Positions 40,361-54,400 of a DNA stretch of 64,000 bases are shown here, one piece after another (the stretch's first letter is position 1; the number at the start of each line of letters is the position of its first letter). A model generated the notes under the pieces. The model was not told where the DNA came from, ran no database searches, and saw only the letters and a list, made by a program, of their open reading frames with translations. The DNA is taken from NCBI RefSeq assembly GCF_949987535.1, contig NW_026646025.1, positions 2,604,001 to 2,668,000 on the forward strand. The letters are read 5' to 3'. The translations under genes were made by a program, and so were the position numbers. The stretch is from Balaenoptera acutorostrata (lineage: Eukaryota > Chordata > Mammalia > Artiodactyla > Balaenopteridae).

Positions 40361-41250
40361 TGCTACATGACCCTGGTCATCACAGTTCTCCATGACCTTT
40401 GTCATCACAATGCTCTATGTCGCTTTTCATCACAATTCTCAATGACCACTTTAATCACTATGCTCACTGACCATTTTCATCATATTTCTCTAGTGTCATT
40501 ACAATACCCCATGGCCCCTTTCTTCACAATGCTCCATGATGCCTGTCATCACAATGCTCCATGGCTTTTGTTATCACAATGCTCCAGGACCAGTTTCATC
40601 ACAATTCTCCATCCCCTTTGTCATCATGGTGCCCAATGAAACCTTTCATTAAAATGCTCCATGACACTAGTCATCACAATACTCCATGGCCTTTATCGTC
40701 ACAATGCTCCCATGCACTTTTCATCACGATGTTCCATGAATACTTTCATAACATTGCTCCATGACCATTGTCATCACAATAGTCCATACCCTTGTCAACA
40801 CAATGCTGCATAATCCCTGTCATCACAATTCGCCATGGTCCTTGTCATCACAATGCTCCATGAACCATGTCATCACAAGGTTCCAGGACAGTTGTCATCA
40901 CAATGATCCAAGATCACATTCATCACAGTGTTCCATGAAACCTGTCACCTCAATGCTTCATAGCCTTTGAATTCACAATGCTTCATGGCCCCTGTAATCA
41001 CAGTGCTCCATGACGCCTTTCATCACAATGCTCCAAGACCGCTGTCAACACAGTGCCCCTTGATGCCTGCCATCACAAATCTCCATGGCCTCTCTTACCA
41101 AAGAGCTCCATGATCCCTGTCAGCACAATGTTCCATGACAGTTTTCGTCACAATACTCCATGTCCTGTCTCATCACAGAGTTCTCGGCCCATATCATCAC
41201 AATGTTCCTTGTCAACTTTAATCACAATGCTCCATACCCTTTCACCACAA
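40361..41250. repeat. B block B10 (890-bp short form)
   Basis: Carries the same internal gap and the same TCACCTCAATGCTTCAT variants as B6 and B7. From 40,926 it equals the window start, so this is where the right copy of the ~41-kb duplication becomes visible. The duplication itself probably begins further left, outside what can be compared here. Confidence 0.88.
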
Positions 41251-43149
41251 TGCTCCAGAAATCTTGTCATCGCAATGTTCCTTGACCGTGTCATCACAAT
41301 TGTCCATGAACCTTGTCATCACAATTCTCCAGAATTCTTGTCATCACCATGTTCCATGGCCGTGTCAACAAAATGCTCCATGGCCACTGTCATCACAATG
41401 CTCCAGAATTCTTGTCATCACAATGTTCCATGACCGTATCATCACAATGCTCCATAGCCCTTGTCAGCACAGTGCTCCAGAATTCTTCTCATGACAATGT
41501 TTCATGACCGTGTCATCACAATGCTCCATGGCCCTTGTCATCGCAATGCTGCAGAATTCTTGTCATCACAATGTTCCATGACCGTATCATCACAATGCTC
41601 CATGGCCCTTGTCTGCACAATGCTCCAAAATTCTTGTCATCACAATGTTCCATGGCCGTGTCATCACAATGCTCCATTGCCCTTGTCATCTTAATGCTCC
41701 AGAATTCCTGTCATTATTATATTCCATGAACGTGTCATCACAATGCTCTATGGCGCTTGTCATCAGAATGCTCCAGAATACTTGTCATCACAATGTTCCA
41801 TGACCGTGTCATCACAATGCTCCATGGCCCTTGTCAGTACAATGCTCCAGAATTCTTGTCATCACAATGTTCCATGGCCGTGTCATCACAAATCTCCATG
41901 AACCTTGTCATCACAATTCTCCAGAATTCTTGTCATCACAATGTTCCTTGACCGTGTCATCACAATGCTCCATGGCCCTTGTCATCATAATGCTCCAGAA
42001 TTCTTCTCATCACAATGTTCCATGACCGTATCATCACAATGCTCCATGGCCCTTGTCATGACAATGCTCCAGCATTCTTCTCATCACAATGTTCCATGAC
42101 CGTGTCATCACAATGCTCCATGGCCACTGTCATCACAATGCTCCAGAATTCTTGTCATCACAATGTTCCATGGCCGTGTCATCACAATTCTCCATGGCCA
42201 TTGTCATCACAATGCTCCAGATTTCTTGTCATCACAATGTTCCATGACCGTGTCATCACAATGCTCCATCGCCTTTGTCATCAGAATGCTCCAGAATTCT
42301 TGTCATCACAATGTTCCATGACCGTGTCATCACAATGCTGCATGGCCCTTGTCAGCACAATGCTCCAGAATTCTTCTCATGACAATGTTCCATGACCGTG
42401 TCATCACAATGCTCCATGGCCCTTGTCATCGCAATGCTGCAGAATTCTTGTCATCACAATGTTGCATGACCGTGTCATCACAATGCTCAATGGCCATTGT
42501 CATCACAATGCTCCAGAATTTTTGTCATCACAATGTTCCATGACCATGTCATCACAATGGTCCATGGCCCTAGTCAGCACAATGCTCCAGAATTCTTGTC
42601 ATCACAATGTTCCATGACCGTGTCATCAAAATGCTCCATGGCCCTTGTCATGACAATGCTCCAGAATTCTTCTCATCACAATGTTCCATGACCGTGTCAT
42701 CACAAGGCTCCATGGCCATTGTCATCACAATGCTCCAGAATTCTTTTCATCACAATGTTCCATGGCCGTGTCATCACAATGCTCCATGGCACTTGTCATC
42801 ATAATGCTCCAGAATCCTTGTCATCACAATGTTCCATGGCCGTGTCATCACAATGTTCCATGGCCATTGTCATCACAATGCTCCAGAATTCTTTTCATCA
42901 CTATGTTCCATGGCCGTGTCATCACAAAGCTCCATGGCACTTGTCATCATAATGCTCCAGAATTCTTGTCATCACAATGTTCCATGACCGTGTCATCACA
43001 ATGCTCCATCGCCTTTGTCATCAGAATGCTCCAGAATTCTTGTCATCACAATGTTCCATGACCGTGTCATCACAATGCTCCATGGCCCTTGTCAGCACAA
43101 TGCTCCAGAATTCTTGTCATCACAATGTTCCATGACCGTGTCATCACAA
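41251..43149. repeat. A block A11: 74-bp trimer array, 1,899 bp
   Basis: Right-hand counterpart of A1 at offset 40,925, same length and same order of variant trimers. T at 41,500 restores the usual TGTTTCATG where A1 has an A. Confidence 0.9.
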
Positions 43150-44662
43150 TGCTCTATGTCGCTTTTCATCACAATTCTCCATGACCACTTTAATCACTAT
43201 GCTCGCTGACCATTTTCATCATATTTCTCTAGTGTCATTACAATACCCCATGGCCCCTTTCTTCACAATGCTCCATGATGCCTGTCATCACAATGCTCCA
43301 TGGCTTTTGTTATCACAATGCTCCAGGACCAGTTTCATCACAATTCTCCATCCCCTTTGTCATTATGGTGCACAATGAAACCTTTCATTAAAATGCTCCA
43401 TGACACTAGTCATCACAATACTCCATGGCCTTTATCGTCACAATGCTCCCATGCACTTTTCATCACGATGTTCCATGAATACTTTCATCACATTGCTCCA
43501 TGACCATTGTCATCACAATAGTCCATACCCTTGTCAACACAATGCTGCATAATCCCTGTCATCACAATTCTCCATGACTGCTGTCATCACAATAATCCAG
43601 GACAATTTTCATCACAGTGCTTCATGCCCCCAGTCATCACAGTGCTCCACGATACCTTTCATCACAATTCCTAGATGATCAATATCATCACAATGCCCCA
43701 TGACACTTGTCATCACAATTCGCTATTACCCTTGTCATCACAATACTCGATGAACCGTGTCATCACAGTGTTCCAGGACCCATGTCATCACAATGATCCA
43801 TGTCTACTTCCATCACAATGCTCCAATAACCCTGTCATCACAATGCTCCATGGCCCCTGTTATCATATTGCTCCATGATCTCTTTCATCACAATGCTCCA
43901 TGACCACTGTCATCACCATGCCTCATAACGGCTCTCATCTCAATGCTCCATGGCCCCTTTCATCACAATGCTCCATGAACCCTGTCATCACAATGTACCC
44001 TGCCCTTTTCATCACAAAGCTCCGTGGGCCCTGTCATCACAAAGCTCCATGCCCTTGTCATCAAAAAGCTCCAGAATTCTTGTCATCATAATGCTCCATG
44101 CCAATGTCATCAAAATGCCCCATGACACTTGTCATCACAATGTTCCATGGTCCCTGTCATCACAGTGCTCCATGATACCTTTCATCGCAAATCTAGATGA
44201 CCACTGTCATCACAATGCCCCATGACAGATGTCATCACAATTCGCCATGGTCCTTGTCATCACAATGCTCCATGAACCGTGTCATCACAAGGTTCCAGGA
44301 CACTTGTCATCACAATGATCCAAGATCACATTCATCACAGTGCTCCATGAAACCTGTCATCTCAATGCTCCATAGCCTTTGTATTCACAATGCTCCATGG
44401 CCCCTGTAATCACAGTGCTCCATGACGCCTTTCATCACAATGCTCCAAGACCGCTGTCAACACAGTGCCCCATGATGCCTGCCATCACAAATCTCCATGG
44501 CCTCTCTTACCAAAGAGCTCCATGATCCCTGTCAGCACAATGTTCCATGACAGTTTTCGTCACAATACTCCATGTCCTGTCTCATCACAGAGTTCTCGGC
44601 CCATATCATCACAATGTTCCTTGTCACCTTTAATCACAATGCTCCATACCCTTTCACCACAA
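43150..44662. repeat. B block B11 (1,513-bp form)
   Basis: Counterpart of B1 at offset 40,925. It shares with B1 the variant ATTCTCCATGACCAC near the start and CATTATGGTGCACAATG further in. The 1,513-bp forms thus stay in the same order in both copies of the ~41-kb repeat. Confidence 0.88.
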
Positions 44663-46561
44663 TGCTCCAGAAATCTTGTCATCGCAATGTTCCTTGACCG
44701 TGTCATCACAATTGTCCATGAACCTTGTCATCACAATTCTCCAGAATTCTTGTCATCACAATGTTCCATGGCCGTGTCAACAAAATGCTCCATGGCCACT
44801 GTCATCACAATGCTCCAGAATTCTTGTCATCACAATGTTCCATGACCGTATCATCACAATGCTCCATAGCCCTTGTCAGCACAATGCTCCAGAATTCTTC
44901 TCATGACAATGTTTCATGACCGTGTCATCACAATGCTCCATGGCCCTTGTCATCGCAATGCTGCAGAATTCTTGTCATCACAATGTTCCATGACCTTATC
45001 ATCACAATGCTCCATGGCCCTTGTCTGCACAATGCTCCAAAATTCTTGTCATCACAATGTTCCATGGCCGTGTCATCACAATGCTCCATTGCCCTTGTCA
45101 TCATAATGCTCCAGAATTCCTGTCATTACTATATTCCATAAACGTGTCATCACAATGCTCTATGGCGCTTGTCATCAGAATGCTCCAGAATACTTGTCAT
45201 CACAATGTTCCATGACCGTGTCATCACAATGCTCCATGGCCCTTGTCAGTACAATGCTCCAGAATTCTTGTCATCACAATGTTCCATGGCCGTGTCATCA
45301 CAAATCTCCATGAACCTTGTCATCACAATTCTCCAGAATTCTTGTCATCACAATGTTCCTTGACCGTGTCATCACAATGCTCCATGGCCCTTGTCATCAT
45401 AATGCTCCAGAATTCTTCTCATCACAATGTTCCATGACCGTATCATCACAATGCTCCATGGCCCTTGTCATGACAATGCTCCAGCATTCTTCTCATCACA
45501 ATGTTCCATGACCGTGTCATCACAATGCTCCATGGCCACTGTCATCACAATGCTCCAGAATTCTTGTCATCACAATGTTCCATGGCCGTGTCATCACAAT
45601 TCTCCATGGCCATTGTCATCACAATGCTCCAGATTTCTTGTCATCACAATGTTCCATGACCGTGTCATCACAATGCTCCATCGCCTTTGTCATCAGAATG
45701 CTCCAGAATTCTTGTCATCACAATGTTCCATGACCGTGTCATCACAATGCTGCATGGCCCTTGTCAGCACAATGCTCCAGAATTCTTCTCATGACAATGT
45801 TCCATGACCGTGTCATCACAATGCTCCATGGACCTTGTCATCGCAATGCTGCAGAATTCTTGTCATCACAATGTTGCATGACCGTGTCATCACAATGCTC
45901 AATGGCCATTGTCATCACAATGCTCCAGAATTTTTGTCATCACAATGTTCCATGACCATGTCATCACAATGGTCCATGGCCCTAGTCAGCACAATGCTCC
46001 AGAATTCTTGTCATCACAATGTTCCATGACCGTGTCATCAAAATGCTCCATGGCCCTTGTCATGACAATGCTCCAGAATTCTTCTCATCACAATGTTCCA
46101 TGACCGTGTCATCACAAGGCTCCATGGCCATTGTCATCACAATGCTCCAGAATTCTTTTCATCACAATGTTCCATGGCCGTGTCATCACAATGCTCCATG
46201 GCACTTGTCATCATAATGCTCCAGAATCCTTGTCATCACAATGTTCCATGGCCGTGTCATCACAATGTTCCATGGCCATTGTCATCACAATGCTCCAGAA
46301 TTCTTTTCATCACTATGTTCCATGGCCGTGTCATCACAATGCTCCATGGCACTTGTCATCATAATGCTCCAGAATTCTTGTCATCACAATGTTCCATGAC
46401 CGTGTCATCACAATGCTCCATCGCCTTTGTCATCAGAATGCTCCAGAATTCTTGTCATCACAATGTTCCATGACCGTGTCATCACAATGCTCCATGGCCC
46501 TTGTCAGCACAATGCTCCAGAATTCTTGTCATCACAATGTTCCATGACCGTGTCATCACAA
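44663..46561. repeat. A block A12: 74-bp trimer array, 1,899 bp
   Basis: Counterpart of A2, including the CpG-losing GACCTTATC near 44,995 and CCATAAACG near 45,139. At the position of 5,161 (CTCATTACAATG in A2) it keeps the common CTCATCACAATG, so that change is private to A2. Confidence 0.9.
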
Positions 46562-48074
46562 TGCTCTATGTCGCTTTTCATCACAATTCTCAATGACCAC
46601 TTTAATCACTATGCTCGCTGACCATTTTCATCATATTTCTCTAGTGTCATTACAATACCCCATGGCCCCTTTCTTCACAATGCTCCATGATGCCTGTCAT
46701 CACAATGCTCCATGGCTTTTGTTATCACAATGCTCCAGGACCAGTTTCATCACAATTCTCCATCCCCTTTGTCATTATGGTGCACAATGAAACCTTTCAT
46801 TAAAATGCTCCATGACACTAGTCATCACAATACTCCATGGCCTTTATCGTCACAATGCTCCCATGCACTTTTCATCACGATGTTCCATGAATACTTTCAT
46901 CACATTGCTCCATGACCATTGTCATCACAATAGTCCATACCCTTGTCAACACAATGCTGCATAATCCCTGTCATCACAATTCTCCATGACTGCTGTCATC
47001 ACAATAATCCAGGACAATTTTCATCACAGTGCTTCATGCCCCCAGTCATCACAGTGCTCCACGATACCTTTCATCACAATTCCTAGATGATCAATATCAT
47101 CACAATGCCCCATGACACTTGTCATCACAATTCGCTATTACCCTTGTCATCACAATACTCGATGAACCGTGTCATCACAGTGTTCCAGGACCCATGTCAT
47201 CACAATGATCCATGTCTACTTCCATCACAATGCTCCAATAACCCTGTCATCACAATGCTCCATGGCCCCTGTTATCATATTGCTCCATGATCTCTTTCAT
47301 CACAATGCTCCATGACCACTGTCATCACCATGCCTCATAACGGCTCTCATCTCAATGCTCCATGGCCCCTTTCATCACAATGCTCCATGAACCCTGTCAT
47401 CACAATGTACCCTGCCCTTTTCATCACAAAGCTCCGTGGGCCCTGTCATCACAAAGCTCCATGCCCTTGTCATCAAAAAGCTCCAGAATTCTTGTCATCA
47501 TAATGCTCCATGCCAATGTCATCAAAATGCCCCATGACACTTGTCATCACAATGTTCCATGGTCCCTGTCATCACAGTGCTCCATGATACCTTTCATCGC
47601 AAATCTAGATGACCACTGTCATCACAATGCCCCATGACAGATGTCATCACAATTCGCCATGGTCCTTGTCATCACAATGCTCCATGAACCGTGTCATCAC
47701 AAGGTTCCAGGACACTTGTCATCACAATGATCCAAGATCACATTCATCACAGTGCTCCATGAAACCTGTCATCTCAATGCTCCATAGCCTTTGTATTCAC
47801 AATGCTCCATGGCCCCTGTAATCACAGTGCTCCATGACGCCTTTCATCACAATGCTCCAAGACCGCTGTCAACACAGTGCCCCATGATGCCTGCCATCAC
47901 AAATCTCCATGGCCTCTCTTACCAAAGAGCTCCATGATCCCTGTCAGCACAATGTTCCATGACAGTTTTCGTCACAATACTCCATGTCCTGTCTCATCAC
48001 AGAGTTCTCGGCCCATATCATCACAATGTTCCTTGTCACCTTTAATCACAATGCTCCATACCCTTTCACCACAA
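46562..48074. repeat. B block B12 (1,513-bp form)
   Basis: Counterpart of B2 at offset 40,925 and tandem partner of B11 at offset 3,412. It lacks the AATCAAAATGCTCC change seen in B2 near 7,124, reading AATCACAATG. Confidence 0.88.
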
Positions 48075-49825
48075 TGCTCCAGAAATCTTGTCATCGCAAT
48101 GTTCCTTGACCGTGTCATCACAATTGTCCATGAACCTTGTCATCACAATTCTCCAGAATTCTTGTCATCACAATGTTCCATGGCCGTGTCAACAAAATGC
48201 TCCATGGCCACTGTCATCACAATGCTCCAGAATTCTTGTCATCACAATGTTCCATGACCATATCATCACAATGCTCCATAGCCCTTGTCAGCACAATGCT
48301 CCAGAATTCTTCTCATGAAAATGTTTCATGACCGTGTCATCACAATGCTCCATGGCCCTTGTCATCGCAATGCTGCAGAATTCTTGTCATCACAATGTTC
48401 CATGACCGTATCATCACAATGCTCCATGGCCCTTGTCTGCACAATGCTCCAAAATTCTTGTCATCACAATGTTCCATGGCCGTGTCATCACAATGCTCCA
48501 TTGCCCTTGTCATCATAATGCTCCAGAATTCCTGTCATTACTATATTCCATGAACGTGTCATCACAATGCTCTATGGCGCTTGTCATCAGAATGCTCCAG
48601 AATACTTGTCATCACAATGTTCCATGACCGTGTCATCACAATGCTCCATAGCCCTTGTCAGCACAATGCTCCAGAATTCTTCTCATGACAATGTTTCATG
48701 ACCGAGTCATCACAATGCTCCATGGCCCTTGTCATCGCAATGCTGCAGAATTCTTGTCATCACAATATTCCATGACCGTATCATCACAATGCTCCATGGC
48801 CCTTGTCAGTACAATGCTCCAGAATTCTTGTCATCACAATGTTCCATGGCCGTGTCATCACAAATCTCCATGAACCTTGTCATCACAATTCTCCAGAATT
48901 CTTGTCATCACAATGTTCCTTGACCGTGTCATCACAATGCTCCATGGCCCTTGTCATGACAATGCTCCAGAATTCTTCTCATCACAGTGTTCCATGACCG
49001 TGTCATCACAATGCTCCATGGCCATTGTCATCACAATGCTCCAGAATTCTTGTCATCACAATGTTCCATGGCCGTGTCATCACAATGCTCCATGGCCCTT
49101 GTCATCATAATGCTCCAGAATTCTTCTCATCACAATGTTCCATGACCGTATCATCACAATGCTCCATGGCCCTTGTCATGACAATGCTCCAGAATTCTTG
49201 TCATCACAATGTTCCATGGCCGTGTCATCACAAATCTCCATGAACATTGTCATCACAATTCTCCAGAATTCTTGTCATCACAATGTTCCATGGCCGTGTC
49301 ATCACAATGCTCCATGGCCATTGTCTTCACAATGCTCCAGATTTCTTGTCATCACAATGTTCCATGCCCGTGTCATCACAATGCTCCATGGCCACTGTCA
49401 TCACAATGCTCCAGAATTCTTGTCATCACAATGTTCCATGGCCGTGTCATCACAATTCTCCATGGCCATTGTCATCACAATGCTCCAGATTTCTTGTCAT
49501 CACAATGTTCCATGACCGTGTCATCACAATGCTGCATGGCCCTTGTCAGCACAATGCTCCAGAATTCTTCTCATGACAATGTTCCATGACCGTGTCATCA
49601 CAATGCTCCATGGCCCTTGTCATCGCAATGCTGCAGAATTCTTGTCATCACAATGTTGCATGACCGTGTCATCACAATGCTCAATGGCCATTGTCATCAC
49701 AATGCTCCAGAATTTTTGTCATCACAATGTTCCATGACCATGTCATCACAATGGTCCATGGCCCTAGTCAGCACAATGCTCCAGAATTCTTGTCATCACA
49801 ATGTTCCATGACCGTGTCATCACAA
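48075..49825. repeat. A block A13: 74-bp trimer array, 1,751 bp
   Basis: Counterpart of A3, with the same five-trimer step (48,285 and 48,655 are 370 bp apart) and the same loss of three trimers after it. Private change: CACAATATTCCATG near 48,765 against CACAATGTTCCATG in A3. Confidence 0.88.
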
Positions 49826-51413
49826 TGCTACATGACCCTGGTCATCACAGTTCTCCATGACCTTTGTCATCACAATGCTCTATGTCGCTTTTCATCACAA
49901 TTCTCAATGACCACTTTAATCACTATGCTCGCTGACCATTTTCATCATATTTCTCTAGTGTCATTACAATACCCCATGGCCCCTTTCTTCACAATGTTCC
50001 ATGATGCCTGTCATCACAATGCTCCATGGCTTTTGTTATCACAATGCTCCAGGACCAGTTTCATCACAATTCTCCATCCCCTTTGTCATCATGGTGCACA
50101 ATGAAACCTTTCATTAAAATGCTCCATGACACTAGTCATCACAATACTCCATGGCCTTTATCGTCACAATGCTCCCATGCACTTTTCATCACGATGTTCC
50201 ATGAATACTTTCATCACATTGCTCCATGACCATTGTCATCACAATAGTCCATACCCTTGTCAACACAATGCTGCATAATCCCTGTCATCACAATTCTCCA
50301 TGACTGCTGTCATCACAATAATCCAGGACAATTTTCATCACAGTGCTTCATGCCCCCAGTCATCACAGTGCTCCACGATACCTTTCATCACAATTCCTAG
50401 ATGATCAATATCATCACAATGCCCCATGACACTTGTCATCACAATTCGCTATGACCCTTGTCATCACAATACTCGATGAACCGTGTCATCACAGTGTTCC
50501 AGGACCCATGTCATCACAATGATCCATGTCTACTTCCATCACAATGCTCCAATACCCCTGTCATCACAATGCTCCATGGCCCCTGTTATCATATTGCTCC
50601 ATGATCTCTTTCATCACAATGCTCCATGACCACTGTCATCACCATGCCTCATAACGGCTCTCATCTCAATGCTCCATGGCCCCTTTCATCACAATGCTCC
50701 ATGAACCCTGTCATCACAATGTACCCTGCCCTTTTCATCACAAAGCTCCGTGGGCCCTGTCATCACAAAGCTCCATGCCCTTGTCATCAAAATGCTCCAG
50801 ATTTCTTGTCATCATAATGCTCCATGTCAATGTCATCAAAATGCCCCATGACACTTATCATCACAATGCTCCATGGCCTTTGTCATCACAATGTTCCATG
50901 GCCCCTGTCATCACAGTGCTCCATGATACCTTTCATCGCAAATCTAGATGACCACTGTCATCACAATTCCCCATGACAGATGTCATCACAATTCGCCATG
51001 GTCCTTGTCATCACAATGCTCCATGAACCGTGTCATCACAAGGTTCCAGGACACTTGTCATCACAATGATCCAAGATCACATTCATCACAGTGCTCCATG
51101 AAACCTGTCATCTCAATGCTCCATAGCCTTTGTATTCACAATGCTCCATGGCCCCTGTAATCACAGTGCTCCATGACCCTTTTCATCACAATGCCCCAAG
51201 ACCGCTCTCAACACAATGCCCCATGACGCCTGACATCACAAATCTCCATAGCCTCTCTTACCAAAAAGCTCCATGATCGCTTTCAGCAGAATGTTCCATG
51301 ACACTTTTCGTCACAATACTGCAAGACCACTGTCATCACAGAGTTCTCTGCCCATATCATCACAATGTTCCTTGTCACTTTTAATCACAATGCTCCATGC
51401 CCTTTCATCACAA
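49826..51413. repeat. B block B13 (1,588-bp form)
   Basis: Counterpart of B3 at offset 40,925. It shares the two lineage marks CATGACACTTATCATC (near 50,850) and CACAATTCCCCATG (near 50,965) that separate B3 and B13 from B4 and B14. Confidence 0.88.
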
Positions 51414-54400
51414 TGCTCCAGAAATCTTTTTCATCGCAATGTTCCTTGACTGTGTCATCACAATGCTCCATGGCCGTCATCAGCACAATGCTCCAGAATT
51501 CTTGTCATCACAATGCTCCATGACCATGTCATCACAATGCTCATTGGCCCTTGTCATCACAATGCTCCAGAATTCTTGTCATCACAATGTTCCATGACCG
51601 TATCATCACATTGCTCCATGGCCCTTATCAGCACAATGCTCCACAATTCTTGTCATCACAATGTTCCATGACCGTGTCATCACAATGTTCCATGGCCGTG
51701 TCATCACAATGCTCCATGGCCTTTGTCATCATAATTCTCCAGAATTCTTGTCATTACTATATTCCATGAACGTGTCATCACAATGCTCTATGGCGCTTGT
51801 CATCAGAATGCTCCAGAATTCTTGTCATCACAATGTTCCATGACCGTGTCATCACAATGCTCCATCGCCTTTGTCATCAGAATGCTCCAGAATTCTTGTC
51901 ATCACAATGTTCCATGACCGTGTCATCACAATGCTCCATGGCCCTTGTCAGCACAGTGCTCCAGAATTCTTGTCATCACAATGTTCCATGGCCGTGTCAT
52001 CACAATTCTCCATGAACCTTGTCATCACAATTCTGCAGAATTCTTGTCATCACAATGTTCCATGGCCGTGTCATCACAATGCTCCATGGCCCTTGTCAGC
52101 ACAATGCTCCAGAATTCTTGTCATCACAATGTTCCATGGCCGTGTCATCACAATTCTCCATGAAAATTGTCATCACAATACTCCAGAATTCTTGTCATCA
52201 CAATGTTCCATGGCCGTGTCATCACAATGCTCCATGGCCCTTGTCATGACAATGCTCCAGAATTCTTCTCATCACAATGTTCCATGACCGTGTCATCACA
52301 ATGCTCCATGGCCCTTGTTATCACAAAGCTCCAGAATTCTTGTCATCACAATGTTCCATGACCGTGTCATCACAATGCTCCATGGCCCTTGTCATCAAAA
52401 TGCTCCAGAATTCTTGTCATCACAATGTTCCATGACCGTGTCATCACAATGCTCCATGGCCCTTGTCAGCACAATGCTCCAGAATTCTTGTCATCACATT
52501 GTTCCAGGACCGTGTCATCACAATGCTCCATGGCCCTTGTCATCACAATGCTCCAGAATTCTTGTCATCACAATGTTCCATGACCGTGTCATCACAATGC
52601 TCCATAATTCTTGTCATCACAATGTTCCTTGACCGTGTCATCACAATTCTCCATGAACCTTGTCATCACAATTCTCCAGAATTCTTCTCATCACAATGTT
52701 CCATGACAGTATCATCACAATGCTCCATGGCCCTTGTCAGCACAATGCTCCAGAATTCTTCTCATCACAATGTTCCATGACCGTGTCATCACAATGCTCC
52801 ATGGCCACTGTCATCACAATGCTCCAGAATTCTTCTCATCACAATGTTCCATGGCCGTGTCATCACAATGCTCCATGGCCATTGTCATCACAATGCTCCA
52901 GATTTCTTGTCATCACAATGTTCCATGGCCGTGTCATCACAATGCTCCATGGCACTTGTCATCATAATGCTCCAGAATTCCTGTCATTACTATATTCCAT
53001 GAACGTGTCATCACAATGCTCCATGAACCTTGTCATCACAATTCTCCAGAATTCTTGTCATCACAATGTTCCATGGCCGTGTCATCACAATGCTCCATGG
53101 CCCTTGTCAGCACAATGCTCCAGAATTCTTGTCATCACAATGTTCCATGGAAGTGTCATCACAATTCTCCATGAACCTTCTCATCACAATTCTCCAGAAT
53201 TCTTGTCATCACAATGTTCCATGGCCGTGTCATCAAAATGCTCCATGGCCCTTGTCATGACAATGCTCCAGAATTCTTCTCATCACAATGATCCATGACC
53301 GTGTCATAACAATGCTCCATGGCCACTGTCATCACAATGCTCCAGAATTCTTGTCATCACAATGTTCCATGGCCGTGTCATCACAATGCTCCATGGCCCT
53401 TGTCATCATAATGCTCCAGAATTCCTGTCATTACTATATTCCATAAACGTGTCATCACAATGCTCTATGGCGCTTGTCATCAGAATGCTCCAGAATACTT
53501 GTCATCACAATGTTCCATGACCGTGTCATCACAATGCTCCATGGCCCTTGTCAGTACAATGCTCCAGAATTCTTGTCATCACAATGTTCCATGGCCGTGT
53601 CATCACAAATCTCCATGAACCTTGTCATCACAATTCTCCAGAATTCTTGTCATCACAATGTTCCTTGACCGTGTCATCACAATGCTCCATGGCCCTTGTC
53701 ATGACAATGCTCCAGAATTCTTCTCATCACAGTGTTCCATGACCGTGTCATCACAATGCTCCATGGCCATTGTCATCACAATGCTCCAGAATTCTTGTCA
53801 TCACAATGTTCCATGGCCGTGTCATCACAATGCTCCATGGCCCTTGTCATCATAATGCTCCAGAATTCTTCTCATCACAATGTTCCATGACCGTATCATC
53901 ACAATGCTCCATGGCCCTTGTCATGACAATGCTCCAGAATTCTTGTCATCACAATGTTCCATGGCCGTGTCATCACAAATCTCCATGAACATTGTCATCA
54001 CAATTCTCCAGAATTCTTGTCATCACCATGTTCCATGGCCGTGTCATCACAATGCTCCATGGCCATTGTCTTCACAATGCTCCAGATTTCTTGTCATCAC
54101 AATGTTCCATGCCCGTGTCATCACAATGCTCCATGGCCACTGTCATCACAATGCTCCAGAATTCTTGTCATCACAATGTTCCATGGCCGTGTCATCACAA
54201 TTCTCCATGGCCATTGTCATCACAATGCTCCAGATTTCTTGTCATCACAATGTTCCATGACCGTGTCATCACAATGCTGCATGGCCCTTGTCAGCACAAT
54301 GCTCCAGAATTCTTCTCATGACAATGTTCCATGACCGTGTCATCACAATGCTCCATGGCCTTTGTCATCATAATTCTCCAGAATTCTTGTCATTACTATA

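Noticed and set aside
52660..53298. Longest open frame (212 codons) and the many 64- to 191-codon frames on the + strand as genes
   Set aside because: They consist only of translated satellite monomers, recur in all three frames at 74-bp steps, start at the ATG within CAATG of the core and end at variant bases such as CATAATG or CATGACC. There is no conserved domain, codon bias or gene context.
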